Source: Desulfobacter latus (GTDB taxonomy: Bacteria; Desulfobacterota; Desulfobacteria; Desulfobacterales; Desulfobacteraceae). Taken from it: a stretch of 64,000 nucleotides of DNA. The notes below the pieces were generated by a model. It saw only the letters and a list, made by a program, of their open reading frames with translations. It made no database searches and was not told where the DNA came from. Shown here piece by piece: positions 7,318-15,043 of the stretch. The position numbers and the translations under genes were made by a program. How positions within the stretch are numbered: the first letter of the stretch is position 1; every line of letters starts with the position of its first letter. The stretch is from the NCBI RefSeq assembly GCF_013389365.1, contig NZ_JACADJ010000005.1, positions 1-64,000 on the forward strand. The letters are read 5' to 3'.

Positions 7318-8610
7318 TTGAACGTATTTGTTCTGGATACAAACAAAAAGCCGCAGAATCCGGTACATCCGGCAAAAGCAAGACTGCTTTTGACAGAAGG
7401 GAAAGCCGCAGTTTTCAGACAGTTCCCCTTCACAATCATTTTGAAAGAGACCGTTTTGGACGTGGCATCAAACCCGTTGCGGATCAAGATTGATCCGGGC
7501 AGTAGAGACACCGGAATTGCCGTGATTAACGACGATACCGGAGAGATTGTTTTTGCCATGGAACTGAGACATCGAGGCCAGCAGATCAAAAATAATCTGG
7601 AATCAAGACGAGCCATCAGAAGATCCCGGAGAAACCGGAAAACGCGATACCGAAAACCGCGTTTTGATAACCGGACCAGGGCGGAAGGATGGCTGCCGCC
7701 TTCATTAAAAAGCCGGATTCACAATATCGAAACCTGGGTCAACCGGTTGTGCCGGTTTTGCAATATTCAGGCAATTTCAATGGAATTGGTTCGGTTTGAC
7801 ATGCAGAAAATACAGAATCCCGAAATATCCGGTGTCGCGTATCAGCAGGGGGAACTCATGGGTTATGAGGTACGGGAATACCTTCTGGAAAAATGGGACA
7901 GAACGTGTGCCTATTGCGGAAAAACAGATATCCCATTGGAGATTGAACATATCGTGCCGAAATCGAAAGGCGGTTCCAACAGAGTCAGCAATCTGACACT
8001 GGCCTGTACGGCGTGCAACAGGAAGAAGGGGAACAAGCCCCTAGAACACTTCCTTTCAAGGAAACCGCGACTGTTGAAACGAATTCAAAAGCAATCCAAA
8101 GTGCCGCTCAAGGATGCGGGTGCCGTCAACACGACCCGATGGGACTTGTTCCGTACCTTGAAAAAAACCGGACTGCCGGTTGAAACAGGCTCCGGCGGTC
8201 TGACAAAATTCAACCGGACGACCAGGGGACTTCACAAAACGCATTGGCTCGATGCCGCCTGTGTTGGGAAAAGCACACCGGAAAAGATGTTTCAGATCGA
8301 TAAGGCCGTGTTGATTGTAAAGGCAGACGGTCATGGCTCAAGACAGATGTGCAGGGTAAACAAGTTCGGATTCCCCCGGACAACAGCAAAGTCAACTGAG
8401 AAAAAAGTCAAAGGGTTTCAGACGGGCGATATCGTCAAGGCGGTTGTCACTTCCGGCAAAAAGGTTGGAACGTACATCGGACGTGTCGCTGTCAGAAAAA
8501 GCGGTTCGTTTAACATTAAAACAGTGGACAAAACAGTACAGGGCATTAGCTGGAAATATTGCAGGCTGCTTCACGCATCTGACGGCTATTCCTACAATAC
8601 GACGTGCTAA
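7318..8610 (+). CDS. iscB: IscB RNA-guided nuclease (RuvC + HNH)
   Basis: A 430-residue protein with the full IscB layout. The PLMP-type N-terminus reads NVFVLDTNKKPQNPVHPAKA. RuvC-I has Asp59 (KIDPGSRDTG) and the arginine-rich bridge helix spans about 97-115 (RRAIRRSRRNRKTRYRKPR). RuvC-II has Glu156 (ISMELVRFD). The HNH domain (about 195-245) carries a zinc knuckle, CAYC...CTAC, and His211 (IEHIVPKS). RuvC-III has His309 and Asp312 (THWLDAAC), followed by a C-terminal target-recognition domain of about 110 residues (FQTGDIVKAVV...). All catalytic positions are present, so the enzyme is probably active. IscB is the ancestor of Cas9 and cleaves DNA guided by an omega-RNA encoded upstream. The TTG start at 7318 is supported by AAGAGGA at 7303-7309 and by family alignment. 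It is inserted between cheY and cheC. Confidence 0.95.
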   Translation: MNVFVLDTNKKPQNPVHPAKARLLLTEGKAAVFRQFPFTIILKETVLDVASNPLRIKIDPGSRDTGIAVINDDTGEIVFAMELRHRGQQIKNNLESRRAIRRSRRNRKTRYRKPRFDNRTRAEGWLPPSLKSRIHNIETWVNRLCRFCNIQAISMELVRFDMQKIQNPEISGVAYQQGELMGYEVREYLLEKWDRTCAYCGKTDIPLEIEHIVPKSKGGSNRVSNLTLACTACNRKKGNKPLEHFLSRKPRLLKRIQKQSKVPLKDAGAVNTTRWDLFRTLKKTGLPVETGSGGLTKFNRTTRGLHKTHWLDAACVGKSTPEKMFQIDKAVLIVKADGHGSRQMCRVNKFGFPRTTAKSTEKKVKGFQTGDIVKAVVTSGKKVGTYIGRVAVRKSGSFNIKTVDKTVQGISWKYCRLLHASDGYSYNTTC

Positions 8611-8701
8611 GGTCCGGTGCCTGGGCTAATATCTTAATTATTAAGGAGGGCGGCAATTCCTCCCCTGAGCTAAAGACTCAGGGGTTTCCTTGCCGCATTT
8701 T

Positions 8702-9346
8702 ATGAAACAGGTGCAGTTGACTGAAGATCAATATGAAATGCTCCAGGAAATTGTCAATATTGCAATGGGCCAGGCCGGCCACGATCTTGCCATCATTCTC
8801 AAATCCTTTGTTGATCTATCCGTTCCTGAAATTCTTGTGGTGGAAGCGGAACATGTTGCGGACAAGATACTTCAGGAGAGTGTCTTTTCTGAAAAAGAGC
8901 AGGTAAACCTTTTCCGTCAGACCTTTTACAATACTGCTTTTATTGAGGGGGAAGCCATTGTGCTGTTTGACAATGAAACCCGCCAGCAGTTCTATGAGAT
9001 TCTTGGGCTTTCTGATAAAATGGATGCTGTTGAAGAGATTGATTTTATGCTGGAACTGACAAACCTCATGGTGGGTGCCTGCCTTAATAATATTTCTACG
9101 CAGCTGTTCAACCAGGCCATGACATTTTCTTCTCCTGAGCTTCTTTCGGAAAACAGCCGGCTTGGGAATATTGCCTACGATATTTTTAAAAGAAGAAATC
9201 TTAAATGGGATTACACCCTGCTTTCAAAAATAACTTTTAAGCTAAAGGAGAGATCCTTTAAAAGTGATCTTTTGATTTTTATTTCCCAGGAGGCCATAAA
9301 TGCAGTAGCTCAAGCCCTTGACAAACTGTTGGCGGAATATGAATAA
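8702..9346 (+). CDS. cheC: CheC-like phosphatase
   Basis: A 214-residue protein with two copies of the CheC phosphatase helix motif (E..xN...G): LQEIVNIAMGQAGHDLA near residue 14, and FMLELTNLMVGACLNNIST near residue 120. CheC family proteins dephosphorylate CheY~P and occur in chemotaxis and other receiver-based circuits. The natural start is the ATG at 8702; an in-frame TTG at 8690 lies in the right end of the IscB element. The element has displaced whatever ribosome-binding site preceded the gene, and none is obvious now. The 3' end overlaps the next gene by 8 bp, so a diguanylate cyclase is co-translated. Only CheY (6705) is seen as a likely substrate. Confidence 0.8.
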   Translation: MKQVQLTEDQYEMLQEIVNIAMGQAGHDLAIILKSFVDLSVPEILVVEAEHVADKILQESVFSEKEQVNLFRQTFYNTAFIEGEAIVLFDNETRQQFYEILGLSDKMDAVEEIDFMLELTNLMVGACLNNISTQLFNQAMTFSSPELLSENSRLGNIAYDIFKRRNLKWDYTLLSKITFKLKERSFKSDLLIFISQEAINAVAQALDKLLAEYE

Positions 9347-10331
9347 GATGATTGATAATCTGGATATGCTGTACGATATTATTGATCACGTTAATATCGG
9401 AATGACGGTGCTGGATAAAGATAACCGGGTGGTGTTCTGGAACAAATTCATGGCAAAGCACAGCGGTATCCATTCTTCAGATCTGCTTGGAAAGAATCTG
9501 TTTGACGTATTTACCTATCTGCCTAAACAGTGGATGGAGTTAAAACTGAAAAGTGTCCGGCTGATCAAAAACTACTCGTTTGTATCATGGACCCAGAAGC
9601 CCTACCTGTTCCGTTTCAGCCACAGCAGCATGATCAAGGGGAACGGTGTTGATTTTATGCACCAGGACTGCACCTTTATTCCGGTGAGTGATCCCCTCAC
9701 CGGAGATATCTACGTCTGCATCACCATCCACAACATGACCGATGTGGTGATCTCCCAGATGAAACTTTCCGAAATTTCAGATATCAACAAAACCCTTGAA
9801 CAGATAACCAACCATGACAATCTTACCTCTCTTTACAACAAGATGTATATTGAGACTCAGATTCAACAGGAGTTCAATAAAGCCAAACGGTACGGTAATA
9901 TTTTCTCGGTTTTGTTTTTTGACATTGATGATTTTAAGGGCGTAAATGATCAATATGGGCACCTTGCCGGTGACGAGGTGCTGAAGAAGATCGCAGAAAC
10001 CATGAAAAAGCACCTGCGCCAGTCGGATATCATCGGCCGATATGGCGGAGAGGAGTTCTTGATTCTTCTGCCGGAGACAAACCTGAAAAGCGCATCAATG
10101 ATGGCCCAGCGGCTGAGGGCGACCATTGAATCCATGACCACCCAGTACAAAGACAAAGAAATTAAAGTCACCATCAGCCTTGGCGTTGTCCAGTTCCGGC
10201 CGGACATTAAGAACGCATCCCAGATGATTCACGAGGCAGATCTTGCCCTCTACCATTCTAAAAAGAACGGAAGAAATCGGGTTACCCTGTATAAGATCAC
10301 AGGATGTGCGGCGATGAAAACGCCGGGTTAG
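9339..10331 (+). CDS. PAS-GGDEF diguanylate cyclase
   Basis: A 330-residue protein starting MNKMIDNLDML. The ATG at 9339 overlaps the cheC stop. A PAS sensor domain (about 5-125) is followed by a GGDEF domain (about 160-325). The catalytic motif is RYGGEEFLILLPE, the substrate Asp is in FFDIDDFKGVND, and an RxxD product-inhibition site (RQSD) lies exactly five residues before GGEEF. It should make c-di-GMP from GTP, with feedback inhibition. No membrane segment is seen, so it is cytoplasmic. The operon cheY-cheC-dgc suggests receiver-controlled c-di-GMP synthesis. The PAS ligand is unknown. Confidence 0.9.
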   Translation: MNKMIDNLDMLYDIIDHVNIGMTVLDKDNRVVFWNKFMAKHSGIHSSDLLGKNLFDVFTYLPKQWMELKLKSVRLIKNYSFVSWTQKPYLFRFSHSSMIKGNGVDFMHQDCTFIPVSDPLTGDIYVCITIHNMTDVVISQMKLSEISDINKTLEQITNHDNLTSLYNKMYIETQIQQEFNKAKRYGNIFSVLFFDIDDFKGVNDQYGHLAGDEVLKKIAETMKKHLRQSDIIGRYGGEEFLILLPETNLKSASMMAQRLRATIESMTTQYKDKEIKVTISLGVVQFRPDIKNASQMIHEADLALYHSKKNGRNRVTLYKITGCAAMKTPG

Positions 10332-10402
10332 GCGTGATTCGGGAATCCCGGAGGGCACCTTACTTATTTATTGCAGTGCTGAGGGCTGAGGCATGAATTT
10401 TT

Positions 10403-10600
10403 TTACCCTTTGATATCAGTCGACTTGGCCGGTATGAAAAATTTTTCATCTTTGATAAAGGCCCACAGATAATCCACCGTGGTCTTGTCCGGCAGGCAGA
10501 TGCCCGAGGTGGTACCGGCCTCAACGGCCATATTGGACAGGGTCATGCGCTGCTCCATGTCCATGGCATCCACCACAAGCCCGCCAAACTCAATGACCAT
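10403..10600 (-). pseudogene. Fragment of aconitase/LeuC-type dehydratase large subunit
   Basis: The minus strand encodes about 65 residues, including MEQRMTLSNMAVEAGTTSGI and CLPDKTTVDYLWAF. This matches an internal part of the large subunit of 3-isopropylmalate dehydratase/homoaconitase-type enzymes (normally above 400 residues). Neither the N-terminal Fe-S part nor the rest of the domain is present, and the flanks are unrelated and AT-rich. It is a relic, not a functional gene. Confidence 0.7.
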
Positions 10601-11260
10601 ATTTGTGATCCATACTGTTATGAAAAAAATGTATTATTTTTATGTAAATATTGTTATGATTTTTTTTACCTAATAGCGCTTAAAACCCTTCTTTACTGGT
10701 TCAGGGAATTCACAGGACAGTCGCATGAAATTTCGGTTTTAATAAATTCAATAGGTTATAAAGCGTTATTTTAGTTCTTGTGTTCTCTTTAAAAGTTTTA
10801 TTTTTTTAACTATCTGAATTTATAAAAATTAAAAATCATGCCAATTTTTCATGCGATTACCCTAATGGAATTCATGGTTTTGTGGTATATTTTTTGCTTT
10901 ATTTTTTATTGTGGGAAATGTGCTTGTGTCACCTGATATTCTATAATTCTCTCATTCTCTTCTCAATAAATGTGCTTGTGCTACCTGATATTCTATAATT
11001 CTTTCATTCTCTTCTCAAATTGATTCCCGCCAATAAAAGCTTTTGGGCCAAAAAAATACATCTGTTTACCCTTTCAGAAGGGGGGCATTACAAAATCTAT
11101 CGCTGTTTACAATGTTGTTGATACTGGCAGGAAACCCTTTTTTGGGGAGGGGACAATATAGCGGTTACTTTAGGTAAATATTTGGTATTCAGAATAGAAA
11201 TCTAAAAATGCAACATATTGTTTTTATGATACATTTAAGTTTTAAAAAGCTAAAAGGAGG
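10601..11260. other. Long AT-rich noncoding stretch with a 52-bp tandem repeat
   Basis: No convincing gene is found on either strand. The notable feature is a two-copy tandem repeat with a 52-bp period, starting at 10916 and 10968 (units begin AAATGTGCTTGTG and contain ATTCTATAATTCT), with few differences between copies. The stretch probably holds the promoter region for the PEP-CTERM genes that follow, but no confident promoter is called. Confidence 0.5.
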
Positions 11261-11265
11261 GCTAT

Positions 11266-11548
11266 ATGAATAGAAATCAACATTATGTTTGACCAACCGT
11301 TTGGCGGACTTCCGGAAGGGGAATACTGGATTGCAATCCAGGCAGTCAATTACAATTGCGCAACAGTCCAGTGGGGATGACAGGAATCTCATGATCACTG
11401 GGGCGCAAATGCCGGTCGGATCTTTCCCGGTAATCCTGTGTCCAATGATATCCTGGCCGATGTGGATATGGCTTTCAGGCTTAACCAGACTCCCATACCC
11501 ACGACTTTTTTGATCCTGAGTACCGGATTCCGGGACTTGTGGGCGTGA
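11266..11548 (+). pseudogene. Decayed PEP-CTERM protein gene
   Basis: A good ribosome-binding site (AAAGGAGG, 11253-11260) precedes an ATG at 11266 that runs into a stop after eight codons. From 11285 another frame reads MFDQPFGGLPEGEYWIAIQ, meets an internal TGA, then continues through DILADVDMAFRLNQTPIPTT and FLILSTGFRDLWA. The last part mirrors the sorting tail of the next gene (RINQTPVPGALLLLGSG). It is therefore a broken relative of a PEP-CTERM protein. TAGAAATCAAC occurs at both ends (11271 and about 11572), perhaps a trace of a duplication or deletion. Confidence 0.6.
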
Positions 11549-11606
11549 GACGTAACAGGAACGATAATTTTTAGAAATCAACCTAACATCAAAAGGAGAA
11601 TCGACA

Positions 11607-12242
11607 ATGAAAAAGAGTGTATTTGTGTGTTTTTTACTGATTATGGTATTCGGGTGGGCAGGTATGGCTTCTGCAGCCCTGACATTTGACCTTGATTTCG
11701 GCCAGGACGGTGTATACGAGGATTACTGGGAATTACAGCCTTCAGAATTTGTCTTTATCGACCTGTATGTATCCGGCATTCCAGCCGAAGCCAACGGCCC
11801 AATCGTTACCAATATTCTCGGCTTGGCAGGCATGGGTATTGATATCGTTTATGATCCCAGTGCCGTTGAAATTACTCCGGGAACAGAATTGAAAATGCCC
11901 AAAATATTTGGCAGCACCGATTTCTCAACCCCAGGTCATATTTTCATGTTGGGTCAAGCCATGCCAGCTCAGGACGGGATTTACGGAGATGATATTTTGG
12001 TCGGCACTATCGAATTCCACTGCATCGCCCCTACCGGTATCACTGAACTCTGGCTTTACGATTCAGATCATGGCGCTGGATTTGATGACTGGGGCCTATT
12101 CGATGGTACAGTATTAGACGCAGATATTTCCGGCGGGGTACTTCTGGGCCGTATCAACCAGACCCCTGTTCCGGGTGCATTGCTGCTGTTGGGATCGGGC
12201 CTGCTGGGATTGGCAGGTGTTAAAAGGAAACTGCACAGTTAG
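11607..12242 (+). CDS. Cohesin-like protein with PEP-CTERM-type sorting tail
   Basis: A 211-residue secreted protein with a signal peptide at residues 1-23 (ending SAALTFDL). The body (about 25-175) has the order of a cohesin fold: a strand VFIDLYVSGI, then GMGIDIVYDPSAVEIT, then LVGTIEFHCIAPTGITEL. In cohesins the YDP segment and the closing strand are the recognisable parts. The C-terminus has Pro-Val-Pro-Gly, a hydrophobic helix (ALLLLGSGLLGLAG) and a basic end (VKRKLHS), the PEP-CTERM architecture removed or anchored by exosortase. AAAGGAG precedes the ATG. It is followed by three genes encoding dockerin proteins, so it is the candidate docking partner. The cohesin call is from pattern recognition and is not certain; the sorting tail is clear. 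Confidence 0.65.
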   Translation: MKKSVFVCFLLIMVFGWAGMASAALTFDLDFGQDGVYEDYWELQPSEFVFIDLYVSGIPAEANGPIVTNILGLAGMGIDIVYDPSAVEITPGTELKMPKIFGSTDFSTPGHIFMLGQAMPAQDGIYGDDILVGTIEFHCIAPTGITELWLYDSDHGAGFDDWGLFDGTVLDADISGGVLLGRINQTPVPGALLLLGSGLLGLAGVKRKLHS

Positions 12243-12310
12243 CGAAAATGCATGAAAGACCGCCCGGCAATAGCTTGAAGCGGTCATGTGCATTACCACT
12301 TATTCGGCCG

Positions 12311-12346
12311 GAGGGGGGTCGGAAGATCCGGCCCCCTGTTTTTTTC
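12311..12346 (+). terminator. Rho-independent terminator after the cohesin-like gene
   Basis: A GC-rich hairpin (AGGGGGGTCGG, loop AAGAT, CCGGCCCCCT) is followed by seven T (12339-12345). It separates the cohesin-like gene from the beta-helix gene that starts at 12405. Confidence 0.75.
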
Positions 12347-12404
12347 GGCCAGACAAACACGACCAAGGCTGTACCCGGATCTTTACCATTTACTGGAATG
12401 CTTC

Positions 12405-13880
12405 ATGAAAACGATTCCCCTACATTTTTTTCTGGCAAGGATTGCGATATTCTGCCTCTTTTCGGCCGGGGTGCCTGGCATCCCGAAGGCACAGGCCGGT
12501 GTCACCCTTTCTGTTTCCCCTTCCGGAACCCCCTACAGCACGATTCAAGGGGCTATTGATGCCGCCCGGGACGGTGACACCATCCAGGTTTATCCCGGCA
12601 CCTATTATGAAACCATTGTGTTTTCCGGAAAGGCGATCACCCTCGAATCCACAAAAGGGGCCGACATCACTGTCATTGACGGCGGGAAAAACGGACCTGT
12701 GGTAACGTTTCAAGACAACGAAACAAGGGATTCGGTGATCCAGGGATTCACCATCACCAACGGCAGAGGATACTGGGGGGCTTTTGGCGGCGGGATATTT
12801 TGTGCCGGCACAGCCTCTCCCCGTATATTGGACAATATCCTATCAAAGAATACAGCACTGCATTACGGCGGCGGCATCTGCTGTTACGAATATGCCTCGC
12901 CTGAAATTTCCGGAAACGTCATCACCCACAACACTGCCGATGAACACGGTGGGGGAATCTTCTCTTTTTTCAAAGCAGCGCCCGTCATCGCCCATAATAC
13001 TATCCAAGACAACACCTGTGATGACTACGGCGGGGGAATCTGCTGCTTTTTATATGTCGATGCGCAGATTATCGACAACCTTATTTCAGGTAACCATGCC
13101 GGACGCTGGGGCGGCGGCATTTTCGGTTATAACGCATCCCCGGACATCCGGCGCAACAAGATTTTTGGCAATTCGGCCGGCCAGAACGGCGGGGGGATTG
13201 CCCTGGACCGGACCGAATCTCTTATTGTCAACTGCATGATTGCCGGCAATGCAGCCGTCCGGGGGGGAGGGGTCTGGATCGGGTATGATGCAACCCCATT
13301 TCTGCTTCATAACACCTTGACGGACAACCTGGCAGAAGAGGGGCATGAATTGTGGTCGGGATTCCGGTCTTTGATAAGGATTACAAATTCCATTGTCTGG
13401 AACCTGGCCGGCAACATGATCTACAATGATGCAGACTCAGCAACAGAGGTGAGTCACAGCACTGTTTTTGGACATTTCCCTGGTCCGGGAAATATTGGCG
13501 ATGCCCCCTTATTTGCAAATCCTGACCAGATGGATTTCCACCTGACCCCTAACTCCCCCGGTATTGATAAGGCATTGCATGCAAGTGAAGTTCAGATAGA
13601 TTTTGAGTGCGACTCACGGCCCCTTAAAGCGGGGTATGACATGGGAGCAGACGAATTCAGACCGGCACCCTGTATGGGGAATGCAGACAACGATACAGAT
13701 GTTGACATATCGGATTTTGCTATATTTGCAGCGGATTTCGGCAGGACCGATTGTGAACGGGATACGGCTTGCAACAGCGACTTTGACGGCGACGGTGATG
13801 TTGACGTATCGGATTTTGCCATATTTGCAGCAAATTTCGGCAGGACCGATTGTCTCCATGATGATGGATCCGGTTTTTAA
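12405..13880 (+). CDS. Secreted parallel beta-helix protein with C-terminal dockerin
   Basis: A 491-residue protein. The start at 12405 (MKTIPLHFFLARIAIFCLFS) gives a normal signal peptide ending near KAQAG; an upstream in-frame start at 12288 would place 39 extra residues before it and overlap the terminator. Residues 35-420 form a right-handed parallel beta-helix: STIQGAIDAARDGDTIQVYPG, then many turns of the N.xxGGGI type (GGGIFC, GGGICCY, GGGIFSF, GGGICCF, GGGIFGY), and a closing GYDMGADEF. Such folds usually bind or cleave polysaccharide, but no catalytic set is recognised. The C-terminus is a dockerin with two calcium loops (NADNDTDVDISDF and DFDGDGDVDVSDF), each followed by FGRTDC. It probably docks onto a cohesin such as the upstream protein. 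Confidence 0.85.
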   Translation: MKTIPLHFFLARIAIFCLFSAGVPGIPKAQAGVTLSVSPSGTPYSTIQGAIDAARDGDTIQVYPGTYYETIVFSGKAITLESTKGADITVIDGGKNGPVVTFQDNETRDSVIQGFTITNGRGYWGAFGGGIFCAGTASPRILDNILSKNTALHYGGGICCYEYASPEISGNVITHNTADEHGGGIFSFFKAAPVIAHNTIQDNTCDDYGGGICCFLYVDAQIIDNLISGNHAGRWGGGIFGYNASPDIRRNKIFGNSAGQNGGGIALDRTESLIVNCMIAGNAAVRGGGVWIGYDATPFLLHNTLTDNLAEEGHELWSGFRSLIRITNSIVWNLAGNMIYNDADSATEVSHSTVFGHFPGPGNIGDAPLFANPDQMDFHLTPNSPGIDKALHASEVQIDFECDSRPLKAGYDMGADEFRPAPCMGNADNDTDVDISDFAIFAADFGRTDCERDTACNSDFDGDGDVDVSDFAIFAANFGRTDCLHDDGSGF

Positions 13881-13917
13881 AGATCCAAGCAAGGTAAGAC
13901 AGGATGACCTATTGCCG

Positions 13918-13970
13918 TGATTTCGCCGGATTTGTAAAGGAGATGGGATCCAATGCCTGCACTGATAACT
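13918..13970 (+). pseudogene. Scar of a dockerin gene 3' end
   Basis: The frame GAT TTC GCC GGA... (from 13920) reads DFAGFVKEMGSNACTDN and stops. This is almost the same as the end of the dockerin protein at 18529-20646 (DFALFAKEMGSNACTEK). It lies downstream of the current stop of the beta-helix gene and overlaps the next gene's start. It shows that a dockerin gene plus its overlapping neighbour was duplicated and then recombined. Confidence 0.65.
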
Positions 13971-14432
13971 AATATGGTGGGAACATGCCTTTTTTGGGTA
14001 ATCGTATTACCCATGCCGGCATATGCAGGAGGTGGAAAGCTTTCAGATGGGTTGCCCAAAACCGGGGGAGGCCCGTGTGAGTATGCAGCATATAAAGGCA
14101 AGGCAAAAATTATTTCGGTAAAGGAAATTGACAGGCCCCAGAATTATGGTGGCGGTTCCCACAAACGGTACGCGGTAAAATTTGTTTTCAGCACACAAGA
14201 GAAACTCACGCCCCCCCATTTCCGTGTGACCCAAAGGGTCTTTGACATGAAACTGGCAAACGGGTGGCATCTGGGGCCGGAATTCCTTGATAAATACGGA
14301 ATCAGGGAGAATGTCATTTTTGACTGCATAGTCAAGACTGTTACAAAAGGACCATGCACACCCGTGGTTTTTGATTTCCCGAAAATTCATCTGGACGATT
14401 ACTTTGAAAATAGAAAACCGGAAAGGGGGTGA
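13953..14432 (+). CDS. Small secreted protein of unknown function
   Basis: A 159-residue protein: signal peptide MPALITNMVGTCLFWVIVLP, with cleavage likely after AYA, then GGGKLSDGLPKTGGGPCEY and a compact domain of about 110 residues (KAKIISVKEIDRP...VIFDCIVKTVTKGPCTPVVF). Two Cys in the mature part could form a disulfide. I do not recognise the family; the beta-strand pattern looks like a small OB- or Ig-like fold, which is a guess. GGAGATGGG precedes the ATG. The start overlaps the scar of a dockerin gene end in another frame. A truncated second copy lies at 20627-20797, again overlapping a dockerin 3' end, so linkage to dockerin proteins appears to be ancestral. Confidence 0.65.
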   Translation: MPALITNMVGTCLFWVIVLPMPAYAGGGKLSDGLPKTGGGPCEYAAYKGKAKIISVKEIDRPQNYGGGSHKRYAVKFVFSTQEKLTPPHFRVTQRVFDMKLANGWHLGPEFLDKYGIRENVIFDCIVKTVTKGPCTPVVFDFPKIHLDDYFENRKPERG

Positions 14433-14542
14433 TCCATCATATCAGTCCAACACACAAAAGGAAAAACAGCTAACGATGGCCCCGGACCCGGGGAAACCAG
14501 AGATTTCAACCCGATCATACATAATAAATACAGGGAGGCAAT

Positions 14543-15028
14543 ATGACATCCTTAAAGCTTTTAGCCCTATCAGCAGCCATGATCATAGCATTTTCCAGTT
14601 CCGCCTTGTCATGGGAGCAGAGCCCGATCCAGGATGGGGGAACAGTGGCATCTGACAATCAGGGCGCACTATCACCGGAGATGGCAAAGGACAAAGAGCT
14701 TATGGCCCTTGAAGATGAGTGTGCCGGCCATATCCTTGAGATCCTGGCTCAGCTGCAAAAGGAAACAGACCCGGCAGCGCGGGAAAAATTGCAGAAGCGT
14801 ATCCAATTCCTTAAACAAGACCTTGAAATTGTCATCAAAGAGTGTCAGCTCAATAAGGCTGTTGCAGCGGAAAACACGGCCCAGATAACACAACTCAAAA
14901 AGATCCTGGAGGATCTTTATAACTCCGGGGGAGGTACACCCAATGCGGATGAACATTCACAGCCGGACATCCCGGAAAAAATGAAAACAGGTGCTGATCA
15001 AACCAATAAAAACCCGGATGACGCATAA
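14543..15028 (+). CDS. Secreted coiled-coil protein, unknown function
   Basis: A 161-residue protein with a clear signal peptide (MTSLKLLALSAAMIIAFSSSALS). A charged helical region (about 45-125) follows, rich in Glu, Lys, Leu and Gln with coiled-coil spacing (ECAGHILEILAQLQKETD, KRIQFLKQDLEIVIKECQL, ITQLKKILEDLY). The tail is acidic and disordered. GGGAGG precedes the ATG. It sits directly upstream of the dockerin protease (16 bp gap) and is probably co-transcribed with it. It could be a chaperone, inhibitor or spacer for the complex, but nothing in the sequence decides this. Confidence 0.6.
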   Translation: MTSLKLLALSAAMIIAFSSSALSWEQSPIQDGGTVASDNQGALSPEMAKDKELMALEDECAGHILEILAQLQKETDPAAREKLQKRIQFLKQDLEIVIKECQLNKAVAAENTAQITQLKKILEDLYNSGGGTPNADEHSQPDIPEKMKTGADQTNKNPDDA

Positions 15029-15043
15029 AAGGAGGAGGGAAAA

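Larger units (their letters stand above)
7082..8697 (+). mobile_element. IscB (OMEGA) insertion element, IS200/IS605-like ends
   Basis: The element carries one gene, iscB, and no Y1 transposase, so it must be moved in trans. The left end has a hairpin, CCCCTCGG (7090-7097) with CCGAGGGG (7105-7112), then a second stem, GGGGCTT/AAGCCCC. The right end has CCCCTGAG (8662-8669) with CTCAGGGG (8677-8684), nested in GCGGCAA (8650-8656) / TTGCCGC (8690-8696). The two loops share CTAAAGA. Subterminal imperfect hairpins without terminal inverted repeats are the hallmark of this superfamily. Removing 7082-8697 rejoins the cheY reading frame to a short tail that overlaps the cheC start. Exact edges are uncertain by one or two bases. 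Confidence 0.8.

Noticed and set aside
11189-11581. 130-residue minus-strand frame
   Set aside because: It is antisense to the decayed PEP-CTERM gene, with no recognisable features.
10332-11600. tRNA or other stable RNA genes in the long gap
   Set aside because: No cloverleaf-like pattern or T-loop consensus was found by eye.
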